Shown: positions 36,729 through 45,393 of the stretch, one piece after another
How positions within the stretch are numbered: position 1 is the first letter of the stretch
Layout of the letters: every line of letters begins with the position of its first letter
Source of the DNA: a virus
Direction: 5' to 3' (one strand)
DNA length: 64,000 nt
Virus record (IMG/VR): IMGVR_UViG_3300028610_002211
Coordinates: 40,306-104,305 of that record
Translations under genes and position numbers: made by a program
Notes under the pieces: generated by a model
What the model was told of the DNA's origin: nothing
The model's database searches: none
The model's input: the letters and a program-made list of their open reading frames with translations, nothing else

Positions 36729-37037
36729 ATGAAACAAGTGACAACGCGTCAAGTTTCGCCTTTTCAAATCGAATTCCCGAAGACGAAAAAAGTTAAGGAT
36801 AAAAAAGATCCGGTAAAGTTCGAAAGAACAAAAGACGGTGCCCTACATTTTCGTCCGGGGACGGTTGTGATTTTGACTGATGACGAGTATGATTTTCTGC
36901 AAAAAGACATATCTCAAAACAGAAAATTCATATTTCAAGGCGAGGTGAAAGAGCCGAAAAAAGCGAAATGGCCAACACCAACAACGCCAACAACGCCAAA
37001 AGCACAAGAGCCGAAAAAGGCGAAGAAGAAAAGTTAA
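36729..37037 (+). CDS. Hypothetical virion-region protein with Pro/Thr/Lys tail (102 aa)
   Basis: Globular N-terminal 75 residues (TRQVSPFQIEFPKTKKV ... FRPGTVVILTDDEYDFLQKDI), then a disordered (TPT)n and KKAKKK tail. Lies between capsid and neck-related genes; probably a minor virion protein. Confidence 0.5.
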   Translation: MKQVTTRQVSPFQIEFPKTKKVKDKKDPVKFERTKDGALHFRPGTVVILTDDEYDFLQKDISQNRKFIFQGEVKEPKKAKWPTPTTPTTPKAQEPKKAKKKS

Positions 37038-37058
37038 TTCAACCAAGCGGCAAAAACC

Positions 37059-37541
37059 TTGCTTGGTGTTTCCCAATGGGGTGCCGTGTTTAAGATTCAC
37101 ACCAAAGATGGTAGAACCGTGATTGTCGACCCAAAAAAAGATCACGGTGCAAAAGAGCTGTTGAAACAGTTCGAAAGTCAATTTTATCAAAATACAGTAA
37201 CTGGTATTTCTCTTCTTAGAGAATGTGGTGGGCAAGCTCGTTGCCCGATTTGTAAACGGTCAAATTTGGTCTGTAATAGTTGTGGTAATTCGTTTAGTAA
37301 TCACAAGTGTTCGACCGGTGTTCAATATTCAATTTCAAGGCCAAAAGATTGTAGACGAATTCATTTTGCTCCAACTGTTGTTAAACCAGATCAAAATGCG
37401 GGGAACAAAGGGGGTGAGCGGGTAACTGTTTTTGTCGATGGGTTTAAAATCGATTTAATGGCGCACAATAATCAACCGGCTTTACGGGTTACAGTGGCAA
37501 AAACTGGCGCTCTGAGATATAATCCAGTTGATAAAGGTTAA
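37059..37541 (+). CDS. Hypothetical protein with zinc cluster (160 aa)
   Basis: A TTG start is assumed. The N-terminal part contains WGAVFKIHTKDGRTVIVDPKKDHGAKELLKQF; the middle holds CPICKRSNLVCNSCGNSFSNHKC (residues ~62-84), a CxxC...CxxC...HxC zinc site; the C-terminal part is strand-rich. Position in the structural operon suggests a virion or assembly role. Confidence 0.5.
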   Translation: MLGVSQWGAVFKIHTKDGRTVIVDPKKDHGAKELLKQFESQFYQNTVTGISLLRECGGQARCPICKRSNLVCNSCGNSFSNHKCSTGVQYSISRPKDCRRIHFAPTVVKPDQNAGNKGGERVTVFVDGFKIDLMAHNNQPALRVTVAKTGALRYNPVDKG

Positions 37542-37543
37542 TT

Positions 37544-38110
37544 TTGGCAACTAGTTTACAAAGGTTAAAACAGATAGCAAAGCCGGATAGCTTTGACGAT
37601 CAAAAAAGCGCTGCGCAAATTGCAAATTCAGAAAACAATTCTGTAGATTTGGCAGAATTTGCCGAAGCGCTATTGTCACAGTTTAAACGGATCATCCATG
37701 GGAATCAATCGGGCAACTGGTTTGACGATCCAACTTCTGTTTTTGGCGGCGATGCTTCGTTATTTTCATTATTCCAATCGGCAAGCCCGGAAATACAAGT
37801 CGATTTACAAGACAACAACATTGAAATAATTGTTGTTGGCGACAAAACAGTTTTCCGAAAAATAATCTGGAATTATTCTTTTGAACTACCGATTGGTGAT
37901 AAAGCTTTAACCGGATGTTTCGTTTTTAATCACAATGGCACAAATGTTGATTTAGATAATCACTATTCGTACATACCGCCAGAAATCACAGGTGTAACTT
38001 TCAACGCATCGATAGTCGGAAACGATATTCGATTAACCGTAACAACAAACGGCGTTGGGGAACACCCAAAACTAAGGTATCGTGCCGTGACCATAAAGCT
38101 TGCGGCGTAA
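37544..38110 (+). CDS. Structural protein, fibre-associated type (188 aa)
   Basis: TTG start 2 bases after the previous stop. EFAEALLSQFKRIIHGNQSGNWFDDP is a helix-plus-NW motif I recognise at the N-terminus of small virion proteins encoded ahead of tail fibres; the C-terminal half is beta-rich with an Ig-like look (ITGVTFNASIVGNDIRLTVTTNG). Confidence 0.55.
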   Translation: MATSLQRLKQIAKPDSFDDQKSAAQIANSENNSVDLAEFAEALLSQFKRIIHGNQSGNWFDDPTSVFGGDASLFSLFQSASPEIQVDLQDNNIEIIVVGDKTVFRKIIWNYSFELPIGDKALTGCFVFNHNGTNVDLDNHYSYIPPEITGVTFNASIVGNDIRLTVTTNGVGEHPKLRYRAVTIKLAA

Positions 38111-38128
38111 AAACGGAGGTAATAGAAA

Positions 38129-38938
38129 ATGACATCAAAGAATTATGGTCTAATCGGCGTTGGATCAATAGTCCAATATGGTAAAGTCGGACCGAAACTA
38201 AAAAACAACTCGGGTATTTTCGAACACAGAAATACTGCCGATGATGACTTTGTTATTGCTCGTGGCGCACACCCAATTGGTGATAACGACTTTGTCACCA
38301 AATATTATTTGGAAACGCGGGCGGATGTCATCGTTACCGGACAAATTGATGGCGGTTCTCCACCTTCACCCACGACCTTGGGGCGGATCTTCATTTGTAC
38401 CACAACGGGCGGCGCGTTCACTCTCAAATATCTGTACCGTGACACGGGCGCAGCATGGGTTGAAATCGTTCCTGTTGAAGGTATGCGTATCAGTGTAACA
38501 GACGCATTGACGGGCGGTACAGACGAGTATGAAGCCGATCACTTGTACATGTGGGATGATGATGGTTCAGTATGGATCGATCTGGGACCGGCACCGTCGT
38601 CTTCTGAAATTATTAAAGCGGCGGCTTTGGCGTTTGACTATCAAGATACGGGCGTCAATTTGATCAAAAACGTTCCCAACGGTTGTACGTTGACAAAAAC
38701 AAAACTCAATGTGACACAAACTTTCGATGGAACAACGCCAGTTGCAAAAATCGGCGATACTTCGGACGACGATCGCCATATGGAAGAAACCGAAAACGAT
38801 TTGGAAGTTGTTGGGTTATATGTCACAGAAAACATGTACCTGTATGGTGCTGCAACCGATGTTGACATAACAGTAACAGTCGGAGGTACACCAACACAAG
38901 GGACGGCGCGGGCGTTGATCGAATACGCGTTACCGTAA
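38129..38938 (+). CDS. Tail fibre or fibre-adaptor protein (269 aa)
   Basis: ACGGAGG Shine-Dalgarno. Contains HRNTADDDFVIARGAHPIGDNDFVTKYYLE, a connector motif common in phage fibre N-terminal regions, then repeated beta segments (YMWDDDGSVWIDLG) and a C-terminal strand domain. First gene of a five-gene fibre module. Confidence 0.6.
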   Translation: MTSKNYGLIGVGSIVQYGKVGPKLKNNSGIFEHRNTADDDFVIARGAHPIGDNDFVTKYYLETRADVIVTGQIDGGSPPSPTTLGRIFICTTTGGAFTLKYLYRDTGAAWVEIVPVEGMRISVTDALTGGTDEYEADHLYMWDDDGSVWIDLGPAPSSSEIIKAAALAFDYQDTGVNLIKNVPNGCTLTKTKLNVTQTFDGTTPVAKIGDTSDDDRHMEETENDLEVVGLYVTENMYLYGAATDVDITVTVGGTPTQGTARALIEYALP

Positions 38939-38957
38939 ACTGAAGAAGGTGTTTTAA

Positions 38958-39239
38958 ATGGGTGATTACAAAGCGGGCAATCTCAAAGGTACGTTAAAAG
39001 ACAACTTTGAGGTTGGGGATGGTGCTGAATACGGGATCGATCGCGTTGGAGATCATTTGCGCGTTAAGGATGTTGAGATGGGTGCTCAGCGAATTTCTGA
39101 CTTGATGGGGTGGCATTTGGTGGAATCCGGACAAACGAGAACAGTTCCAGCTAATTTTACTCATACTGTATCCGATATAACGATTGAGGAAGGTGGCACT
39201 TTAGTCATCGAGGAAGGTGGCGTTTTAGCGATATTGTGA
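38958..39239 (+). CDS. Small fibre-module protein (93 aa)
   Basis: AAGGTG Shine-Dalgarno. LKDNFEVGDGAEYGIDRVGDHLRVKD, and a C-terminal repeat TIEEGGTLVIEEGGVLAIL that looks like one beta-helix rung or a trimerisation tip. Coupled to the next short gene by GTGA overlap. Confidence 0.6.
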   Translation: MGDYKAGNLKGTLKDNFEVGDGAEYGIDRVGDHLRVKDVEMGAQRISDLMGWHLVESGQTRTVPANFTHTVSDITIEEGGTLVIEEGGVLAIL

Positions 39240-39355
39240 CGAATGGCCAAGGGAAGGTGCGGAGTGGGAACATTCCGAGCACCTACGGCACAGATAGGCA
39301 TATCGTTACGGATGTTTATCGAGATTTCGTGAATGTAGAAAATGATGAGGTGTAA
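39236..39355 (+). CDS. Small fibre-module protein, GTG start (39 aa)
   Basis: The GTG overlaps the previous stop (GTGA), and the product is MTNGQGKVRSGNIPSTYGTDRHIVTDVYRDFVNVENDEV. It ends 2 bases before the next fibre gene. The composition resembles short structural pieces encoded next to fibres. Supported by coupling and exact packing between neighbours. Confidence 0.55.
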   Translation: MTNGQGKVRSGNIPSTYGTDRHIVTDVYRDFVNVENDEV

Positions 39356-39357
39356 TT

Positions 39358-40491
39358 TTGACACACCATAAATATTTGAGTCGATTAACAAGTCACCCAG
39401 TAACGCCCGCTACAGGTGTGGATCTCATATATACATTAAGCACTAACGGGCACCTGTATGTCAAAAACACTTTTGGCACTTTCGATTTAACGACCGCAGT
39501 TGGGTTAGCCCACAATGATCTTTCAAACATTCAAGGAGGTGGAGCGAGCGAACGTCAGCATATGACGACAGCACAACACGCCAAGGCCACACAGAACGCT
39601 TCTGGGTCTCAGGATGGGTTGTTGAGTCAGGCTGATTGGTCGGCGTTTGACGGGAAATCCGATTATGCCGATCCTTTGACTACCGATGGTGATATTCTCA
39701 TTCGGGATACAATTACGAAACGGCTGGCTAAAGGGTCAGATGACCAGATATTGACGCTTGCGAGTGGATTACCTTCGTGGGAGGATGCAGCCGCCGAGAG
39801 TGCGTTTTCTATGGACTGTGTTGTGGGGCTGCTGGCCACGTGGATATCGGACACAACGCTGAGAATCGTACCAGGGAAGTGTCGCAGTGATGATGATACT
39901 TTCAATATGGTCTTAGGTAGTAATCGAGACGCTGTGATTACAGCATCTGGGGCCGGTGGGCTCGATACGGGTTCGGAAAGTAGTTCTACCGGATATTACT
40001 TGTGGCTCATCTACGATACAACGGGTGAGACCTATGCAGCCATGCTGAGTGAGAGCGCTACCTCCCCAACAATGCCGGGCAACTACGACAAGAAGAGGCT
40101 TGTCGGATATACCTTCAATGATTCATCGAGCAATCTTCTTGACTTCAAAATGTTCGGTGATGGCTGCGTTCGGTTTGTGCATTACAATGAACCGAGACAA
40201 ACGGTATTACGCCTTTTAAATGGTGGAACTGCAACTAGTTGGACTGATGTCGATTGTAGTACTTTGGTACCGATTAATGCTGTTTCGGTTAATTTACACA
40301 TGCAACATTCGACATCTAGTTTGGGTTATGTTCGTCCAAATGGTATGAGTAGTTTGACCGGAGGAGTTTCATTTGTTTTTGCAGGAAATGAAAATACTGT
40401 TGAGCTTGGAATAGATGACCAAACGATTGAGTATGATACAGGCGGAGGAAGCCTTATTTTGGATTTAGCCGGGTATAGGGTGTTGATTTAA
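39358..40491 (+). CDS. Tail fibre protein 1 (377 aa)
   Basis: TTG start. N-terminal attachment segment (DLIYTLSTNGHLYVKNTFGTFDLT) shared with the next gene, then a linker HNDLSNIQGGGASERQHMT and the widespread fibre module DPLTTDGDILIRDTITKRLAKG...LASGLPSW (residues ~101-142), followed by a unique beta-rich C-terminus (GGLDTGSESSSTGYYLWLIYDT), probably the receptor-binding tip. Confidence 0.75.
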   Translation: MTHHKYLSRLTSHPVTPATGVDLIYTLSTNGHLYVKNTFGTFDLTTAVGLAHNDLSNIQGGGASERQHMTTAQHAKATQNASGSQDGLLSQADWSAFDGKSDYADPLTTDGDILIRDTITKRLAKGSDDQILTLASGLPSWEDAAAESAFSMDCVVGLLATWISDTTLRIVPGKCRSDDDTFNMVLGSNRDAVITASGAGGLDTGSESSSTGYYLWLIYDTTGETYAAMLSESATSPTMPGNYDKKRLVGYTFNDSSSNLLDFKMFGDGCVRFVHYNEPRQTVLRLLNGGTATSWTDVDCSTLVPINAVSVNLHMQHSTSSLGYVRPNGMSSLTGGVSFVFAGNENTVELGIDDQTIEYDTGGGSLILDLAGYRVLI

Positions 40492-42473
40492 TGACATTTC
40501 TGCATAATATGTCTATAGTGGGTGCTCATCCATCTTCACCACCGACCGGTGACTACAATTTGTACGTTTTATCCACCAACGGGCATTATTATCTCCAATC
40601 ATCAACAGAGATTATCGATTTAACAGATGCAGGGGTGAGTTTTGTTACTGATACTAATGAGCCAACGGGGCATATTGATAATAGCGATAGCACCATTTCA
40701 TTTGTGAATGGAACACGAACTTTCACGATACAACCGGCAGTATCTAGTTTTTCGTATTACGAGTCCGGGACGAAATACACTAAAACAACAGCGCAGAATG
40801 TTGTTATAGACGACACGGAGGGGATACACTTCATCTATTTCGACGGTGCGACGTTGACGGCGGTAGCGAATCCTACAGATTCGCAGATTGAAATTATCTA
40901 CAAGATCAAGGCGCTTTGTACGATTCTTTATTGGGATGCAGACAACGATGAACAGATTCTTTTTGGTGAGGAGCGACACGGCTGTGTGATGGATGGCGAG
41001 ACGCATTATTTTTTGCATGCCATAATGGGTACACAGTATCGGTCAGGGGCAGCGTTGAATTCGCTTGTAACAGAGGGCAACGGTAGTTCAAATACACACG
41101 CACAGTTTGGTGTTGATGCCGGGATAATAGCCGATGAGGACCTTGTAATCACATTGGCGGCTGTGACATCGACAACGGGGCTTCCGGTGTACTACAAGTC
41201 CGGGGCGTCAGGATATTGGAGACGTGATTTCAATTCTGGTTTTAGTATTATTACGGCTGGGACGGGCCGGGCGGCGTACAATGAGTGGACTGGTAGTACA
41301 TGGCAGAAAACTGAGATAACAAATACTAAATTTGCATGTCTTCATGTGTTTGCGGTTAACGATATAACATACCCCTATATAGTAATTATGGGACAAGAGG
41401 AGTACTCAACTAAGATAGGAGCGCAAGCGGGAGCACGAGTAGAAATTGATACGCTGGTTACGTCTGGGATGCCGTTTGTGGAGTTCAAGCCAATTGCTAC
41501 GGTTCTCATACAGACGAGCGATTCATATGGTAATGATGTACAGACCAGAACCAGGGAAGTTGAGAGCGGTGTTGATTATGTTGATTGGCGAGTATCCGAG
41601 TTTTCATCGGCGGGGTCGGTGACATCAGATCATAATAACTTGAGTGGTTTGCAGGGTGGTCAGGGCGGGGAATACTACCATCTGACTGAGAGCGAACATA
41701 CGGGACTTTTTATAGACCCATTGACGACAAACGGTGATATTATCATCAGGGACACGACTACAAAGAGGCTGGCAGTTGGTAACGCTGGCGAGGTTCTGTC
41801 GTTGGTCTCCGGTTTGCCGAGTTGGCAGCCATCGTTTGGAGCAGATCCGAAAAAATGGGTTGTTTTCAAAGAGGATTTCATCGGTGCTCGGCTTAACGAT
41901 CATGTTTGGTCACCGTATTCATCCGGGACTGGTAGTTCGATTAATATTCGCACACCTACGGGGGAAAATGGCGTTGTGTATTTAACGGCGGGTCCATCGA
42001 GCGGACGGTATTCGGAGATGGATTTCTATAACACCGGATTGAGTGACGAGGGGCGCAATTTCAGTATGCGGCGGAATCTCGTTATGAAGTTTCGGATTAA
42101 GTGTTCGAGCACATCATCGATATTGGCTCATTGTGGTGTGCTCTTCGGAACAGATATTTTTATTCGATTTACGGCCGATTCAGCTAATGCAAATTTCCAT
42201 TTGCAGACGAGCATATCGGCGGGGACAAATGATTCGGTCAGTACAAGCATCGCATTGGATACGGTTTGGCACGATGTTGAGATCCGTTGTGTGTATGCGT
42301 CTGGGGTTTATTGTTATTTAGACGGATCTTTGGTTGCCTCGATTACCAATTTGAGCCGACTGCCAACAACACAATACGGGTTTGGTTATATTAGGTGTCA
42401 AGCAAAAACGACATCGTCGAAGTCTCTTGACGTGGATTACTACCACGCAATTCAAAAGCGAAATGATGCATAA
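40491..42473 (+). CDS. Tail fibre protein 2 with lectin-like C-terminus (660 aa)
   Basis: TAATG overlap with fibre 1. Same N-terminal attachment piece (GDYNLYVLSTNGHYYLQS), a long beta-rich shaft, then HNNLSGLQGGQGGEYYHLTE and DPLTTNGDIIIRDTTTKRLAVG...VSGLPSW (residues ~385-450), and a C-terminal concanavalin/LamG-like sandwich (WHDVEIRCVYASGVYCYLDGSLVASI), which may bind glycans. Paralogue of fibre 1 by shared modules. Confidence 0.75.
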   Translation: MTFLHNMSIVGAHPSSPPTGDYNLYVLSTNGHYYLQSSTEIIDLTDAGVSFVTDTNEPTGHIDNSDSTISFVNGTRTFTIQPAVSSFSYYESGTKYTKTTAQNVVIDDTEGIHFIYFDGATLTAVANPTDSQIEIIYKIKALCTILYWDADNDEQILFGEERHGCVMDGETHYFLHAIMGTQYRSGAALNSLVTEGNGSSNTHAQFGVDAGIIADEDLVITLAAVTSTTGLPVYYKSGASGYWRRDFNSGFSIITAGTGRAAYNEWTGSTWQKTEITNTKFACLHVFAVNDITYPYIVIMGQEEYSTKIGAQAGARVEIDTLVTSGMPFVEFKPIATVLIQTSDSYGNDVQTRTREVESGVDYVDWRVSEFSSAGSVTSDHNNLSGLQGGQGGEYYHLTESEHTGLFIDPLTTNGDIIIRDTTTKRLAVGNAGEVLSLVSGLPSWQPSFGADPKKWVVFKEDFIGARLNDHVWSPYSSGTGSSINIRTPTGENGVVYLTAGPSSGRYSEMDFYNTGLSDEGRNFSMRRNLVMKFRIKCSSTSSILAHCGVLFGTDIFIRFTADSANANFHLQTSISAGTNDSVSTSIALDTVWHDVEIRCVYASGVYCYLDGSLVASITNLSRLPTTQYGFGYIRCQAKTTSSKSLDVDYYHAIQKRNDA

Positions 42474-42484
42474 GAGGTGATGAG

Positions 42485-43903
42485 ATGGTCAAAATACCGT
42501 ATCAAATTTTGGTTCTAAAAAGTGTTACCAATTTAAAGCAGGTTATTGCAGGCGGCTACACCAATGCCGGGATCAATGATTGGGATCCTGAGTTGGTCGA
42601 AGTGGTTGAGACTCCACAGATTATTCCGTGGGATTTGAAAAATTGGATTGTGTACTGGGATACTGACGCGGTTAAGTATGCTAAGGGTGAGAAGATAGTC
42701 TTGAAGAGTTCAGAGATTACCGATTTTGTGAACGCTAATGCGATTGTCACGGACCCGCATACCGGACTCGTTGGGCCATTCGATCTCATGCAAATAATGG
42801 CCAACCGCAAAGAGCTCCACAACGATTCTGATAGCCCGTTGTACGAGCCGGGCTTTGCCCCTTTGCTCGGGGCCAGTGGGTCGGTACAAAACTTGATTGA
42901 CATTCATGGAAAACTTGGTTGGCACCAACAACAAATCACCGAAGCGCGTTATAGCAAACCGGAAAGTATGCTTATCTATTACGGCTATTTGAACGCGTTC
43001 AATTCAGATACTAACACAAATAACGGCTGGGATAACCAAAAAGTTGCAAAAGAATTCTCAAAATATAACATTTTAGTTTTTGGCAATGCTGTTGCAGGTC
43101 CACTTCATCCCGATTATGCAAACGCTCAAATTATTGTTGCGAGAATTAAACAACTCAACCCAGCAACACAAATTTTCGGTTATGTTGATACAACGAAAAC
43201 ACAAGAGAATTTCGAAAATGATGTTGATGATTGGGTGGATTTGGGCGCAACTGGTATTTTTATGGATCGCGCTGGTTACGATTTTGGAATCGATAGGGCC
43301 GGTTTTAATGCTCGGGTCAATTACGTTCACGGTGAAGGTTTGAACGTAATAGCTAATTGTTGGAATCAAGACAACGTTTATGGGTTGGCCGAAGATCCTA
43401 CTTACCCAAATGTCACTTTTAACCCGAGTGAACTCGATTCAAGCTTGACCCATCTCGATTATTACTTGTTAGAATCGGCGCCGATTAACACAGACGCTTA
43501 TACAGGTACAGGAGGCTACCAGAGCGCTTCAGATTGGGCCATAAGGGGCGTAAAGGCGATCGAGCATAGGGCGGCCAACGGTCCAAGAGTCGCGGCTTGT
43601 GGCATCATTGACGACAACCATGTAAGTGGTCAGGATTTGTTCAATTTTGGGTTTGTTGCGGCCTATATGTTTTCGCTCGAAGCTTTCGGGACTAGTCACA
43701 GTCTTTACGGCGCCGGTTTAGAACCTTATTCAAAATGGTGGAATCGGCCGTCTATTTCGGGCCTTGGAAATTGCAGTTGGTTAAACCCGTCCGTTCAGGT
43801 AGATAACCCGGATACAGACGTATGGTTAAGGTCTACCCAATTTGGCCGGTTGTGGGTTGATTTTTCAAGCGGGGGGCAATTAAGCGGGATAGAAACGTGG
43901 TAA
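42485..43903 (+). CDS. Receptor-binding spike with TIM-barrel glycosidase-like domain (472 aa)
   Basis: The N-terminal ~155 residues include ITDFVNANAIVTDPHTGLVGPFDLMQ, a virion-attachment type. Residues ~165-470 match a glycosidase-like barrel family found in phage tail spikes: MLIYYGYLNAFNSDTNTNNGWD, IFGYVDTTKTQENF, GATGIFMDRAGYDFG, VIANCWNQDNVYGL and ACGIIDDNHVSG; acidic residues in FMDRAGYD are candidate catalytic groups. It probably binds or cuts a surface polysaccharide. Confidence 0.7.
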   Translation: MVKIPYQILVLKSVTNLKQVIAGGYTNAGINDWDPELVEVVETPQIIPWDLKNWIVYWDTDAVKYAKGEKIVLKSSEITDFVNANAIVTDPHTGLVGPFDLMQIMANRKELHNDSDSPLYEPGFAPLLGASGSVQNLIDIHGKLGWHQQQITEARYSKPESMLIYYGYLNAFNSDTNTNNGWDNQKVAKEFSKYNILVFGNAVAGPLHPDYANAQIIVARIKQLNPATQIFGYVDTTKTQENFENDVDDWVDLGATGIFMDRAGYDFGIDRAGFNARVNYVHGEGLNVIANCWNQDNVYGLAEDPTYPNVTFNPSELDSSLTHLDYYLLESAPINTDAYTGTGGYQSASDWAIRGVKAIEHRAANGPRVAACGIIDDNHVSGQDLFNFGFVAAYMFSLEAFGTSHSLYGAGLEPYSKWWNRPSISGLGNCSWLNPSVQVDNPDTDVWLRSTQFGRLWVDFSSGGQLSGIETW

Positions 43904-43907
43904 AAAA

Positions 43908-44429
43908 TTGTCTGACAATGACTACAACTACAAAAAGATAGATCATGAGTTTCGCGATCTTAGAAAAGACAAGGCTTCTGTTGATTGGGTTAAAGCCAAG
44001 TGTGAACCGATCGATAGATCAATTGTGGACTTATGGGCCGCTGTCAATGAGGCCAAGGTTCATAAGTGTAAAAAGGAGGACCAATTGAAAGCTTTAGAGC
44101 AAATGCCGGGCATGCAACGCGATCTTGGCTCGTGGAAATTTTTTCGTAATTTGTTTATTGGGGTGATTGGTACTATTTTAATAGTTGTCATTTCCGCAAT
44201 TGTCGCTTTTGCAAATGTTCAAGCCGATACTGAAAGAACAAAAGAAGATCTAAAAGAACAAAAAAGAAATTATGTTTCTTTTAAACACGATTTAAACCAG
44301 ATAAAAACCCAGGGCACTGTTCAACGACAACAAAAGGCTGATTTAGAAGAAATAAAAACTTCGTTAAAGTCGCTTGTAAAAATTCAGGAAGCGGCGGCCA
44401 AAGAAAAAAAGAAAAAACGAAAAAGGTGA
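43908..44429 (+). CDS. Coiled-coil protein with one transmembrane helix (173 aa)
   Basis: TTG start assumed. Residues ~78-101 (FFRNLFIGVIGTILIVVISAIVAF) form one membrane helix; helical coiled coils flank it, and the C-terminus is very basic (KEKKKKRKR). The layout is seen in phage proteins annotated as holin-like or superinfection-related; location between fibre and neck genes gives no clear hint. Confidence 0.55.
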   Translation: MSDNDYNYKKIDHEFRDLRKDKASVDWVKAKCEPIDRSIVDLWAAVNEAKVHKCKKEDQLKALEQMPGMQRDLGSWKFFRNLFIGVIGTILIVVISAIVAFANVQADTERTKEDLKEQKRNYVSFKHDLNQIKTQGTVQRQQKADLEEIKTSLKSLVKIQEAAAKEKKKKRKR

Positions 44430-44433
44430 TCTG

Positions 44434-44736
44434 TTGGCTTTATATAATTCAAAACTTGTTCCTTTGATTGGTACGGTTGACAGTGCCAACAAAGGGTTTT
44501 CTACACCAACAAGGTTTGTTGCGGGTTCTATCAAAGCTATGATTAATGGGCAAGTTTATGAACCAAGTGACGATAATTATGGTTGGGCGGAAACAAGTGA
44601 TCAATCTATCGAGTTTACAAATCCGCCTTGGGTTGGTGATGTTTTACAAGCGTTTTACCTAGATTTGGATAGTGAAGGTATTTCGTTGCAAAATGTTGTT
44701 GGGACTCCATTTGATCCAAGCGGCGTTTTACCATGA
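44434..44736 (+). CDS. Small virion protein (100 aa)
   Basis: TTG start after AAAGGTGATCTG. Short beta-rich protein (TPTRFVAGSIKAMINGQVYEPSDDNYGWAETSDQSIEFTNPPWVGDVLQAFY), a pattern of small phage appendage proteins. Six bases after the membrane protein stop. Confidence 0.55.
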   Translation: MALYNSKLVPLIGTVDSANKGFSTPTRFVAGSIKAMINGQVYEPSDDNYGWAETSDQSIEFTNPPWVGDVLQAFYLDLDSEGISLQNVVGTPFDPSGVLP

Positions 44737-44745
44737 GGTGAAGGT

Positions 44746-45348
44746 ATGCCTTTTCCAAACGAACACGCAGCAAGACAAACCGATCCAAAACAATACGATT
44801 CTTTTCGAAGGGGTCAACCAAAAGGATTCCCAAGTGGAGTTTTTACGATTTATGGGATCAAAAGCGGAAAGTCAAAAATACAATCAATTCGCTTTAAATC
44901 GAACAAATGGACCGTCGAAGAAGCGAAAAAATGGTTGAAAAAAAACAAATTTAAAACGGCCGTTGAACCGGCTTCAAAACGGAAAGGTGTAAAAAAAATG
45001 GAAAACGCAATTGTTCACAAAGCGACTATAAATTTGATGGGTAGCGAATCAGTTTCTGATTATACCAGGAAAATAAACAGAGCTGGTCAAGATTATCTTT
45101 TTCAGAATCTGAATTTACCAAAAAAAGATTCGTGGATCTATATGCGCGAAGTTTACTCCGATAGCGCTGTTTTTACCGTTTCAAAAAGCGGTGAAGGATC
45201 AAAGCTCTATGGTGTTACGTTTACACGTGATAAAGCCGGGGCTTTTTCGTTTTCATCGCCGATCGAAGTTGAACAATTTACACAATATCGCCCGGTTAAA
45301 ACCAGTGTTGTTGTTACAAAGGTGTTGAAAAAGACTTTGTGGGGATAA
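44746..45348 (+). CDS. Phage protein with FPNEHxxR domain (200 aa)
   Basis: The N-terminal ~85 residues (MPFPNEHAARQTDPKQYDSF ... YGIKSGKSKIQSIRFKSNKWTVEEAKKWL) form a domain I know from various phage structural and protease-region proteins. The C-terminal half starts at an in-frame ATG (44998) with its own AAAGGTG and is strand-rich (SWIYMREVYSDSAVFTVSKSGEGSKLYGVTFT), so a shorter product of 116 aa is possible. Function unknown. Confidence 0.6.
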   Translation: MPFPNEHAARQTDPKQYDSFRRGQPKGFPSGVFTIYGIKSGKSKIQSIRFKSNKWTVEEAKKWLKKNKFKTAVEPASKRKGVKKMENAIVHKATINLMGSESVSDYTRKINRAGQDYLFQNLNLPKKDSWIYMREVYSDSAVFTVSKSGEGSKLYGVTFTRDKAGAFSFSSPIEVEQFTQYRPVKTSVVVTKVLKKTLWG

Positions 45349-45393
45349 AGTCAACCGTATTGTTGTATTTAGAAAGAAAGTAGAAGGTAAATT

